From contig JAYMTJ010000013.1 of NCBI GenBank assembly GCA_036897525.1, positions 1-64,000 on the forward strand: DNA of 64,000 nt, read 5' to 3'. Below the pieces are notes generated by a model. The model was not told where the DNA came from and did no database searches. It worked only from the letters and a program-made list of their open reading frames with translations. The stretch is from Pelargonium x hortorum. Taxonomy: Eukaryota > Streptophyta > Magnoliopsida > Geraniales > Geraniaceae. Below, one piece after another: positions 12,131 through 23,580 of this stretch (positions are counted from its first letter, which is position 1; every line of letters starts with the position of its first letter). Both the position numbers and the translations under genes were made by a program.

Positions 12131-15100
12131 AAACACCTCAATACCAATCTAGTTTAATACAATACTAAAGAGTACTAAAGGAATTCATTCTATTTATACT
12201 CTAATTTTATAGTCCAGGCAACAAGACAACCCTCTATTATTCTTATGGGTATAGCTCCTAATCCTAAGGTGCTTTGTGTAGCTCTACTCTAGTGAAAGGT
12301 TCTACTCTTTCTTTGTAAAGGGTTAGTTTAGCTGAGGTCTGGGAAGATGCTTATGAAAGCAGTCAATAAGCAATAGGAGTGTTTTACGGGTCAGTGTTTA
12401 GGCATTTCTTTTGAATTTCAGAAGCCTCTTTTTTTTAAGATTATGAAAGCATGAATAAAGTAGGTCTTGAAAGTTATTAGTCTTTTGGTATTGGTGGTTA
12501 TAATGTAATAAAAGTAAGAATTCTATCTAAAGCGAACAAGCTAAAGGAAGAACTCTAGGTTAGAAGATAGGCAACAAACAAACATATTAATCTGGTTCTG
12601 CAAGTCAAGTCACACAAAATAAGTTATGTTATGCTGAAGAATTTCATTTAAGTCAGTGAAGTCATAAAGAAGGAGGATGGTATTTTACAGGTCCTTTCTA
12701 TTCTAGATCTAGAGGAGTACTTTGTATATTTTCTGAGCAAGTTTAGTTTAAGACAGAGCTTTTACAAGTTTACAAAGTAAAGTGTTTCCAGTATTTGAAG
12801 GTATATAGCAAAGTCATTCTTGTTTTAGAGAGCTCTTTTATTATATATTATTTCATAAGTTTTAAGAACCCCCTTAAGGTAACGAGGCAGCCCTTTAATT
12901 ATTAGGAACTTCCTTGTAAGCTATAGTACGCTAACAAGGACACAACAACAGGTACAGTCTAGTCTCAAAGGGTTTTCATCTTCAATCCTTTATATCTTAG
13001 ACCTTCTTCTAATAATAATGTATTAAATACTTTGGGCTCTGGAGTTCCGGTCTAGAGTCTTTTACACCTAAGATATAGTATATATTCTGTGATATGGGAT
13101 ATTGTTACACTCATTAAAAACGCAATAAGTATTACTTTTAGTTCGGGTATCGGTATCCTAGCAGGGCTGCTCTTGCATAATTAACAACAGTACTACTCTC
13201 GTTTGCTAGACTAAAGTATCCGAGGAAACTATTTCCCAATATGAAGTAGTCTTAGCTACACCCCTTTTTGGTAGAAAGTTAGATGTTAAATCTAAGTATA
13301 GCTTGATTTATAAAAAGTAAAAACACCAAAAGCCCTCTAATCTAAGAAAGATCCTAACTTATAAAGCATAAAGACCCCCTTATAAGATAAGAGTCGGAGG
13401 GAGAGATTTCTAAACCCTTTAATTAGGTCTTAATAGAAGGGTTCTTCATCTATGGAATAAGGAAAATCTTTTCATTTTCCTGACTGAAGTTTCCGTTTAA
13501 GTAGCTATTAAGTAAGAAAAGTAAGAGAGTTATAGCAGTGGAAAGGAAGAATTTTATATAAACCCTTGGAAAATCTTAAGGGATTCCGGGCCTTTAAAAG
13601 AGAAGTAGTTTCCTTGAGTTTAGCTCGGAGCTTTTTTTTTACAGGAAGAAGTTTTCGTATTAAATCCGGGTTATACTCTTTTTTGATTACCTATACTTTA
13701 CTTTTTTCAAGCAATATGGGTGAATATTAGATAAAATTAGTACAGAAATTCTGTGTATGCAGGGTATCCATGGGCTTTCCGCGAAGTTATAATAATGCCG
13801 GTAACTCCTTCTTATCTTAAATCAATTTTTGTTACGTAGTAAGGTAAGGAAGATTCATCTAAGGCAATTCGGGTCTTCACGAAAAAAAACAGGGCTTAGT
13901 GAGGTGTTCTACCGCAAGAATTAGATTAGAATAAACTTTACAAAAGGGAGAACCTTTCTTTTATTTTAGGCCTCTGAAAACTCTGTACGCTTTCTTTGCG
14001 GTTACTTTTAGCAGTCCTTGGTATTAAAAATTCGAATCTGCATAAGAGGTGATTTTCTAATCGAGGGGATGTTTCTGTTTCAGACAAGTATACAAATTCG
14101 CTCTAATAGAACTTCTGTCTTCAGTAAAGTCCTTTAAAATATATATATCAATATTAGGCTAAAGGATGTAGTATCGAGTAGTTGAGCAAGAATTTAGACT
14201 TATTTTACCCTTTGCTTAGGGGTTTCGGAATCTTAATAGCCTAGTAGTATCTACCAGGTTTTTTTTTAATCAGGTTAGCTCTTGTGGAATTTTTTTTGTA
14301 AAAGATATTCCCTAACGCTAAAAAGCTGCACCAGCCCTCCTTCTCTAAAACCTTAGTCCAGGCGTTTCAAATTATATCGGCTAAAGTAAAGTATCCTTTT
14401 CAAAAAAAGTTATAAGAACACATATAAGGGGACCCCTTCAGAGATAATAAACAAAGTCCTCTTAAAAGGGAGTTTTTTACACTCGAGTTAATGCCTACGC
14501 AGCCTGCGCGATGGGGCTTTAGTCATTTTAGTTGAAAGAAAGGGACTCCTAGAAAAGTAGATGCGGCCCCTTTTGGAGAGCTATAAATGGAATTCATTTT
14601 TTCCCTTTTCTGTTTTTTTACTTGTATAGTTGTAGTGTCATTTTAAGGACTATATAGGGGGTTACTAGGGCCGATAAATTCCTAGACGCTGCTATATCGT
14701 GTTAGTAAAATCTTACTAGGTATCCATATTAGTCAATTTCTGACTTTAATTTAAATAAGGTCGAACCCCCTAGATCTTGTGAATCCATCTAAAGTTACGC
14801 TAAAGCCTACCCTCTTCTCGAAAACATATACTACCCAGTGTGTGTAGCCCGCCTTTTCGGTTCCGATTTTACTGCAGGCATATTCTCTTCTTACTTTCCC
14901 GAACAGATTTAAGAAGATCCCAGGGTCCTAATATCTAATTCATTTTTAGGTATACTTAACTTATTAAATAATATGGGTCTAAACTAGACTAAACTTCTAG
15001 AGAAAGTGCCTTTACAGTAGTAGGAAAGGCCTTACATGCTACAAAAAAGAGTACTTTTAGTCTTTATTTTTATAGAGAATGCCCCCAAGCAGGTTGCTGT

Positions 15101-15147
15101 AACAAACATTCTATTTTTTTGAAACTTACTATTACTATTACTATGGG

Positions 15148-15196
15148 GACCCTGTAGAAGGGTCTGAGTCTGAATGAAAAGGGGGTATACCCTTTT
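15148..15196. other. two adjacent stem-loops
   Basis: GACCC/GGGTC encloses a 7-base loop at 15148-15164. AAAAGGG/CCCTTTT encloses GGTATA at 15177-15196 and is followed by a T-run. On the plus strand the second looks like an intrinsic terminator, but organelle phage-type polymerases do not need such a signal and no gene lies upstream. A role in 3'-end stability is possible but unsupported. Confidence 0.3.
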
Positions 15197-16846
15197 TCCT
15201 AGCACTAAAAAATGAGAATTTCTGACTCAAAAAAACAGGATCTAATATAATATCCAAGTAATATTTTAGAAATACTTGAGCATTATTTAGGATCTTTACT
15301 TTAGTATTTTCCACAACTCAGGATTCAAGCATTAGGGGCCCTAGTTACAAAAGGATTAAGAATAACTTAGAATTTCTAGGACCAAGGAAGGACTCTTTGT
15401 GTGTGAAACTTTAGTACTAAAGGCTAATCCTTTGCCGAGTGTCTTAGAGGGTAGGTGGTGAAACGACTATCCTACATACAAGTTAGAGTTGGCTAAGTTC
15501 TTGAAGAAAGCCGCAGCTTTTTGCTTAGGAGCTAAATATCCTTCACTCTGTACCGAAAAAATGTCAGTAAGATTTACTAGTGAAGAGGTTTTATCTATAT
15601 GAGAAATGCTTTTAATAAAATAAAGGGAACCTGAAAAAAGGGCCCTTTAAGTATCCTTAGTAAAGAGCAATGCTTGAATTAGATTCATAGGTACGCACGA
15701 ACTTTTTGTAACTTTATTAGGTAGGAAGTCCCTGTGAATAAGAATCTTAAAAAACGTCATAACTATTCTACTCTGTATCTATACACGGAGCAACCCTTTT
15801 TTCGTAGCCAAGACACCCTATAATTAGGTAGGCTTTCTCCTATAGGGGCGTCGTATTTCTTTTTCTACGTTTTAAAGCAGCGAATTTCTAGTTTATATAC
15901 ATGGCATCTAGTTTCGGCAGTGCCCCTTTGTTAAAAAAATTTTCGAGATTATTGCTCAAATACTCAATCAACTTCCACTTCTAGATTCTATACAGCTAGA
16001 GCACACTTTATATAAGTTTCTTAGGGTTCTTTTTTGATTTTTAGTAGAGTACACGTCGAGTAGGAAACCGCGGAGTCTATTTTCACATTTTTTGCTAGAA
16101 AGAACACGCTCTGAGGCTATAAGCTCTATACCGACTTTATACAAATAGAAAGGCCCTCCCAAAAGAAAATTCTCTCGTGGTTTTTAGAATAGGGATTCTA
16201 AACCCGGGTAGCATAACTGCAACTGATATTAAGGAAAGATCCCGGAAAAAAGTCTCTAATTATGGTATTGGTATAAAAAACCCTTAGATCAACTTTTTTT
16301 CTAATGAGGAAGTTAAGGAAGTAGTCAAAATGTAGTAGGAATTAACTTAACGCTTATTCAACTTCAACGCTGTCAGGAAAAAATATACACAGGCAAGAAA
16401 ACTATAAAAGATGCTCAATAAAATCCGCTTTAATCAGAATAAGCTCTTACTAGGTAAGTATACTTGAGAGCCGAAGTTGTGGTTTAACAAAGTGTTTAGA
16501 AATTACTCGCTGCCATGAGGAGATCGCAGGTTGTTATGTAGAAGGCAGTAAATTTACGGGCCTATTTCTTTAGAAAAATGAACCAGATTTCCGAGTTTTA
16601 CAACAGGATCTTTATTTATTAGTAATAAAGTTCTCTTTATTTTATTGCACTAAAGAGAGAGCCCCTCCAGCACCCAATACGTCTCTTACTCTAACATAGA
16701 GAAGCTAAAAGGAAGCACAACTCTTGAAAAAACCCGTCCATAAAGAATTTTGTATCTTGTTCGGTTAGAGTTTTGACTTCTAAGCCACCCTGCCTACTTC
16801 AAAAAAACAGTATTGAAGGTATTTTCAGCTAAGCTATCCTGTTTGT

Positions 16847-17765
16847 ATGAGAGACCTAAAACCCCTAGCGATACCTACGGAAATATTTGACATTAGGGTC
16901 AAAGTTCGGCATCCATCCAGTGAGACAGATGCTGAGAACTTCGGCCACCTTTGGACTAAGGCCTTTACTGGACTACTAATGATGTCTTCAATTCACAGGC
17001 CTTATATGAGTCTTGTCACTCCGACAGCGCTCAGTGAATCTCCACCATCAGTTCGTAGTGACAGCAAGTCCCGTATCTCAAGTCCAGATGCAATTTGACA
17101 GATGCAATTTCATCGACCCTCTTACTTTGCTCAGCTCAGGGATCACTAACATTGAGTAAGAAACCAGCTCCACTTGAAGACTCTTCTTCCCGACAATTAG
17201 CAGTAACCAGGAACAGCAAGGAAACCAAGAGAACCAACCTACGATCCCATTTGGGTAGCATTCCTCCTGGCTCGAAGTATTAGGCGGGTTTGGAATCAAT
17301 CCGTCACCACATACTATATGCGCGCTTATATGAAACCCAGAATCTCACTGAACTGCACCTATTCCATTCTATCATATCTATCACTGACTGACATCCAATT
17401 CGATCTTGATTCACTCTATTATGAGACCAAATTCACTATAGATCAGAACACCCACTTAGCGGAGGACAGATCAGCTTGACCTGGGAGGACTCTCTATTGG
17501 CCCTACCTTTCCTACTCCACCAGTAACCAACTATCCTACGAGTCAATTCAACCTTACGAAAAGGCTATCGTTACGTCAATCCTGCAACCGGTCCTTGACC
17601 TGATGCTACCGTCCAATCCATCTTCACAACTCGCCGCATACGAGTCCTCGACTTGCGACTTGCTCTCTTTCACTCCCTTCTCTCGACTCATCTTCCTTAG
17701 GGTTCTTTTCACCACCCAACCACCACAAGCGAAGGCAAACCTCTGTCTTCCATTCAAAGGCCTTA
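16847..17765. other. GC-richer compositional island, possible transferred DNA
   Basis: G+C rises from about one third to nearly one half, and homopolymer runs vanish, between about 16847 and 17765. Several overlapping frames are open: 16847-17098 plus (83 codons, ATG), 17078-17299 minus (73), 17554-17757 minus (67), and about 17480-17767 plus without an ATG. The minus strand opposite the first frame reads as a protein-like string (KALVQRWPKFSASVSLDG) with two stops. I cannot name any product. The edges are fairly sharp. Typical vascular-plant mitochondrial DNA or nuclear DNA would have this composition, so the segment may be transferred or simply less decayed. No end repeats were seen. Confidence 0.5.
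17085..17112 (+). repeat. 14-bp tandem duplication
   Basis: CAGATGCAATTTGA is immediately followed by CAGATGCAATTTCA. It lies inside the GC-richer island and ends an 83-codon frame. It is probably a slippage or double-strand-break repair footprint. Confidence 0.7.
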
Positions 17766-20700
17766 TTTGAGTCCTTAATAGAATACCTTGTATCTACTCA
17801 GTTTAACGGTTTACTGGTTTATGGAATCCTAAAAGCCTAACATGAATTACTTTAGCTCTAGCCCCAACTTTCTCCTAGAAAAGGATACTATTTTGTAAAT
17901 ATTTCCATTCCAAATAAACTAAAGTATTAGAGCAATAACAAAACCGATTGATTGTATGAACATTTACGTGCGTTAATTCCTAAGCCATTCCTAAGCCCTT
18001 GTAAAAGGCAACCTTATATAAAGGATATAAAGGAGCTAGAGACCTACTTAACTAAGAAATTCAGGGTTGAAGTACTATAGATTAGAAACCCCTCTCTTCC
18101 GTAAATGCGGAATAACCGGGCCAGGTAAAGTTACCTTACAGATTTCTAAGTAATTAATATAAAAGTACTTAATAGTTCTGCTCTAATTGTATAGGTTAAG
18201 GCATTATGGTTCTAAATATAGAACACTTTACACTATAAGAGACCTACTAACTAGAAAACGCAGGCTCTAAAAATCCTACTTTAGCTTCCAAATCTTTGCT
18301 ATATTCCATTCCGTAAAAGCTTAACTATTAACTGAAATCCTATATTCTCATTCTCAATAGAATATGTTCCATGAATACAAAACATAGAATACAATTTAGA
18401 TAGTTCTTTCCTATAAAGTCAAACAACTAGGAAGATAAAATCCCTAAAACTCAAGGATGAATTCCTAAAATACTAAATCTCCATAAAATAGAATTAGGAG
18501 TCTCTAAAACAAAGAGTTAATTCTAGTATTATCCGGTTTAAGAATAAGAATCTTGCGAACTCCTAAACCTAAACTAGAATCCGTTATTATCAAGAACTTT
18601 TCAAATTCTGACTTTCCTAAAACTGTAGAAGAAAAGAACTCAATATTAAATAAAGACCTGTAACTAAAGGAGCTTTCCTTAGATTAGAGATGTTGATTCC
18701 GATCCTAATAACATTGCAGGAAAGGTTAACATAACCAGATAATTCTTTGTAGTCATGAGGTAAAGCAACCAAAGCTAGCTGGGAGAGCAGCTTAGGACTG
18801 TATAGATGTAAGTGAACAGGAGTTAAATACTAAGGAAACAAGGCATCTATTACCCATTTTGTAAGCAAGGCATTGATGAATGATTCCGATCTAAATAGAA
18901 GGCAAAGGTGTTCCAGTAAGCGGGTAACTCTTGATAACATAAACAGATTGTCTTTACTTTAGTTATTGTGACAGTTCTTTGTATTGCGAGGAGAAATAAG
19001 GAGCTCTTTTCAGCCTTAGGTGAGTACTTCTCTATCAGGTTTTAGTAAAGGTTAGTAAAGGTGTCTTATCTTTCTTTGGTATTCCTGATATTTGGGAATT
19101 TGGTTTGTTTGCGAGCAGCTGCTAAAATAGACTTAAGGAAGTTCCTGTTTATGAGTTTATATAGGATTATGGAAGCTAGGACAATATAGTAAAGGCAAGT
19201 TGACTTCTGTGTAATATGTAAGCAGGTTCTGGTTTGGATAAGGGTGTTACAAGAAAGGTAGTTAAGATATTTAGAGGTTTCGAGGATTGATTGATTCTAT
19301 TTCTTAGTGCAAGCCCGAGTACTTATCCGATCTATCTGAAAGGAGGAGAATTCTTGTTTAGTGAGCAGTAGCTCTTAGAATTGACTTATAGTCTTTCTGT
19401 TTTGACAGTTAAGGTTAAGGAATAACAGAAACTGATTCTATGTCCTTGCGAGCCAGCTGTATCTCTATCTTAGCAGTTGAAAGGGAAGCCCTGTAGCTTT
19501 TAGAGACCTAAGAATTTCCCTTAGGATACTCAACCACTGTTTAAGTAGCTGTGTTACACTCTCGAAGTTAGGCTAGCATTTATGCTTGTAAGTGAGGTGT
19601 TATTAAAGTTTCCTTTCTTCTTGTTCTTGAGGGAAATCCTTTGCAAGTGGTTGAAAGTTGTCCAAGTCAAGTGTTGCTTTTAGAGTATAGTCTAGAGTCT
19701 AGTATAAACCTGCTTTTTCTTTTCATTTAGTCCTTAATTAAGAAGGCTAGTGCAGTATTCTTAGGATAAACTGAGTTCTTGAGTTTCCTTTCGGTTTTGG
19801 ATTTATTGGGATTGCTGCTACTGTTGCTATGTACTATCTTAGCAGTCCTTGTTGTCTTAGCTGGGTTCTTCTTCTTCTGTAGCTAATAAGATTGGGATAG
19901 CGATCCAAAGGAATTGTAGCTTACACTGAGGCGCAGGCAAATAACAGATTCTTCTTTCTTGACAGAGACAGCATGATGAGTTCTCGGTTAAGGAAGTAAT
20001 TAAAGGAATATAACACAGACAGAGAATCTTTATTTGTGGAAAACTGTAACTGACTAATCCGATAAAGGTGTGTCAATTCTCTAGGTGCTAATGGAAGCTG
20101 ATAGACGGTAAGGAAGAACATAAACCAGCAAATTCTCTTTCTTGTTGTCATGAGATAACTAAAGGTGGATTTCCTGAACCAGTCAATTGGTGTATTTTAT
20201 TCTGGGTTTTGTAAAGAGCAAGTCCAAGCAAGTCTAAAGCTAGGAACATTCTTACTTAGTGGATAACAAAACTAACTCTCTTTCTAGAGTAGATTCTAAA
20301 CAAGCTTACCTTCAACAGTATTGGAGCTCATATCCTTGTAGGCAGAGGAGTTCAAGATCTAATGGAATCTAAGGGAAAACCAAGTGCTTAACTGATTCTA
20401 GTTTGTTCTTGTATTTATTCAGGGTCCTAACTAACTAGAAATCCGAGTCTTAATGGAAAGGAAAAGTATATAACAGCTTGAGGAGGCTCATTCAAGAACA
20501 GTTTCCAAAGAGAACAGAGTCTAGTTTACAAGCTAGCAGGTTTCAAAAAAAACTGTATACTCAATTTTGAGTAAAGGAAGTATAAGGAGTTCAGATAATA
20601 GTGAATCCTAACAATCAATTTGTATTAGTTCTATTGTTTGTATTGAAAGCGTAACTCTCAGCATTGAGGATTCCGTAACAGTTGTTGCTAGCTAGGAAGA

Positions 20701-21559
20701 GACTGTGTTGCTAAGCGGATTCTAAGACAGAAAATGAATTCCTTCTTTAGTTTGCTTTGTGGCTAATGTCCTTTGTATTAGTTCTTCTGTGTAGGTAAAG
20801 GAGTTCACAAGATTATCTTCTTTGGCTTTGTATTCTTTGTTCTTGTAAAAGCAAAGGTGTTAAAGTCTAAGAGCAGTTCCTGGATAAGAAGTAACTGTAA
20901 CTATTAGGAAAGAGACTCAGAATATCCTAGAGGTTCCTGTAAGGGATAATTAATAACTATTGGAATTGCAGCTAATGGAAACGGATTCTATTTCTTTCAA
21001 TTCAACTGTTGAGAGTATAGTCCTTATAATTACCCTTACCAGATTGTTTAGGAAAGAACTCTATTAGTGCTTCTTGCTTGACTGCTAAGTTGCTAAAGCA
21101 GGCTGTCATGCAGGCATTGATTCTATTCTAATAATTGTAGCTATTTGGTCATGAGGTAAAGCCTAGCTAGGCAAAGAGTACTTGGAAGCTGAGGTCTCTG
21201 TATTGTAAAGCATAGATACATAAACCGGATTCCTTGTTGTGTTGGGCTGCTAAAGGAGTCTATTCCGCCTTCTCTTTGTAAGTTCACTTGTGCTATAATG
21301 ATACCGATCCATAGTTAAAGGTAATACTAAAGGTTGCCCAACTTAAATCCTCTTATTCTTGTATTTCTTTAGTTGTAGCTAAACCAAGGAGAGTATCTTC
21401 CTTTGAGAGTCTATTCATAAGCTTATTAGGAGCTGCTAATCAAAGTGTTCAACAGAGAAATTCTAGCTATTATCCCGGTTAAAGTGAATTCTTGAGTTCT
21501 TATTTGTATTCAGGGCGTGCAGCAGCTAAGAGAAAGAGACTGAAATAAAGGAGGTTCCA
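17766..21559. other. non-coding; phrase-repetitive from 18660
   Basis: 17766-18660 is AT-rich with C-richer phrases. From 18660 the vocabulary of 1-2700 returns (GTAAAGG, CTAATGG, GGATAAC, TTTGAGAGT) with the same G-over-C bias. No gene recognised. Confidence 0.55.
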
Positions 21560-22265
21560 GTTTAGAAGGTGTAGCATGCAAAGAAGGTCAAGCAAGCTTG
21601 CCAAAGAAAGTGGAGCTAGTATTGTAATTGTAGGTCGAGCCTAGCCTGTATTGAAGGTGTAGCTTGCATCGATAGCAAGTGAAAGAAGGAGTATTCCTAA
21701 GCTGTCTAGTTGAAAGGTTCGAAGAGACTTGTCGGCTCAGGAGGGGATTGCTGCTAAAGGTGGACTGTTGAATGCTTAACATTAGGAAGAGATAAGATCC
21801 TCCGGATACCCAAGCAATAAATGCTTGCCTAATCCATTTCTTACTCATTCTCTTTCAACAAATGTAACAACTGTAACAGGAATGATCGCAAAGCAAGCCA
21901 TCATGTCAGTAGTTAACCTGCATCAACAGTCCTAAGCTAGTGGAGGAAGAAAGTCGAAGGATGAAGGTAAAGTAGGACATGCTCTAGCTAATAGGAATTG
22001 GAGCGAAGCAAATGCTAGCTAGAAAGAGAAGGAGAAGGTGAATCAGCAAGGCTATCTGTAACAGGAATGCTAGCCAGTTCATCCTTCAGTCGAAAGCGAG
22101 TGCAGCTAACAACTGTGACAGAGAAGGCATGAAGGTCAATGGCAGTCGCTGTCGAAGCTGCTAATGGAATGCGAGCCTAATACAGTGTAGCTAATGAAAG
22201 ACTGCTTGCTAAAGCAAGCCTTTGGCCTGCTAAGATAGAGCAACACTAAGATAGGAAAGGAATAC
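21560..22265. other. GC-richer, purine-rich island with small palindromes
   Basis: G+C is visibly higher, and the plus strand is rich in GAAGG, GCAAG and GCTAATGG. GCAAGCTTGC at 21592-21601 is a perfect palindrome that recurs at 63373-63382. GCTTGC-TAAA-GCAAGC at 22204-22219 is a perfect six-pair hairpin. GGAATGCGAGCC at 22167 resembles TGAATGCGAGCC near 62661. An 86-codon minus frame (21588-21848) has no recognisable product. Confidence 0.5.
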
Positions 22266-23158
22266 AGATTCAAAAGAATAAAGCCAAAGTTCTTATATAA
22301 AATAGCTTAAAACACTTGTTTAGGGTCCTTGTCTTTATTAACCCGTTAATTGTGCGTTTTCCCACCTTAATCCCTAGCTTTTAGTAATAAAGAATACAGG
22401 GTGGGTATACACCGCCAATCCAAAAACGCTTATGACTTGCTTTGTTACCTTTTATAGATTAAACCCAAAAGAAATTCCAATAAACCTATTCGCTTTAATG
22501 GGTTGATAGCAGTAGGAGATTTTCTTTATTATTATGCCATATTTTAAGCTTAGATCTGTAACTAGAAAAACCAAGAATGACTACTAGACTATGCTAATCC
22601 TTACCTTATTACAGCTTTACTTTGTAAACGCCAAAGCCCCGCAAGAAAAAGACCCTATACTCTATAATGAAAATAAGACTAAGGCTACAGTAACTCCAGA
22701 ACAAGTAATCGCTGAGTCCTATACTTGTATTATCATTATCTGGAATATCCGGAATTGAAAAACCCAGAACCATTAGGAAACAAGCTTCCTTTTACACTAT
22801 AAGACCCAAAAGACAAAACAGGAACCTCTTTCACTTGTGACTTTAATTTACCGGAAAAACATTCTTTCTAATTTGTATTTGTAAAAGCACTTCTCTAAGG
22901 AATACCTAAAAAAGAAAAAAATGTTAGTGACTCGTCTAAACATCAAAACCCCATTCCAAAAGACTAGAAAATTGAATAGAATAACAGAGACCCCAACCTT
23001 AGGAAGCTGGAGCTATCCCCTTTTCTCTTAATTATGGGGCTTCTAGGGCAGCTAGTACTTCCTTCCTTTGAACTATCTTATTCGGATTATTTGGATTATT
23101 AGAAATTGCCTATTAGTTAGTAATTCTAGTTTCTTAGTTTTCTTAGATATTATAGTTC

Positions 23159-23218
23159 TAAGGCGCGAAGCCCTCTTGCCTTTGTGTAGCTTATCATTAA
23201 GGAGGGGATAACCCTTAT
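23159..23218 (+). repeat. hairpin repeat family A, full-length copy
   Basis: The head AAGGCGCGAAGCCCTCTTG lies at 23160-23178 and is identical to 43107-43125 and 49431-49449. It is followed by CTTTGTGTAGCTTATC (the tail motif) and by AAGGAGGGG. CCCTCTT pairs with AAGGAGGG at most positions, giving a long stem-loop. GGC/GCC inside the head can form a second small hairpin around GCGAA. It lies at the edge of an AT-rich stretch, with no gene nearby. Confidence 0.75.
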
Positions 23219-23423
23219 AAAGATAAATGAGTCAATCCATCTTACCGAGTCAATCTTTATTTAGGAGGTTAAGTCATCATGATAGTATTCTGAATTAGTG
23301 GTTAGGTAGGATCTACTTAATTGTAACAATTTCAAATAATACTGCGAGGTATCTAAATAAAGTCTTTACTGTAAAGGAATAAGAATAGGAATGAGACCTA
23401 CAAGTTCATTGTCACCTTGTAAA

Positions 23424-23457
23424 GTAAAGTGGATAAACCAGATTATTTAGAGAGGAA
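23424..23457 (+). repeat. 32-bp dispersed repeat, copy 2
   Basis: GTAAAGTGGATAAACCAGAT followed by TATTTAGAGAGGAA is the partner of 1610-1641. It lies about 200 bp downstream of the family A copy at 23159, at the start of a stretch using the same short phrases as 1-2700. Confidence 0.7.
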
Positions 23458-23560
23458 GATTCCGGTAGCTAGCAAAGAGAAGTACTTGGTTATGATGATG
23501 GGCCAGAGAGCTTACTATGCAGTACAGCAGTAACACAGACGCATTCTTTTCCCAATTTCC

Positions 23561-23580
23561 TAACCATGACATTTAGGTAC
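23561..23580 (+). repeat. dispersed repeat, 19-base exact core
   Basis: TAACCATGACATTTAGGTA is identical at 55727-55745. Both copies run into T-rich sequence with a following GTACT. No coding context. Confidence 0.6.

Larger units (their letters stand above)
4231..16846. other. long gene-free AT-rich stretch
   Basis: Apart from the short repeats and hairpins listed separately, I see no gene. Open frames (for example 4255-4497 minus, 4334-4561 plus, 7873-8166 minus and 15968-16162 minus) are short, overlap on opposite strands or have no recognisable content. Homopolymer A and T runs of 6-10 bases are frequent. No rRNA, intron or tRNA was recognised. Confidence 0.6.

Noticed and set aside
16847-17765. 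Assignment of the GC-richer island to a named mobile element or gene
   Set aside because: No end repeats, catalytic motif or family signature could be recognised by eye.
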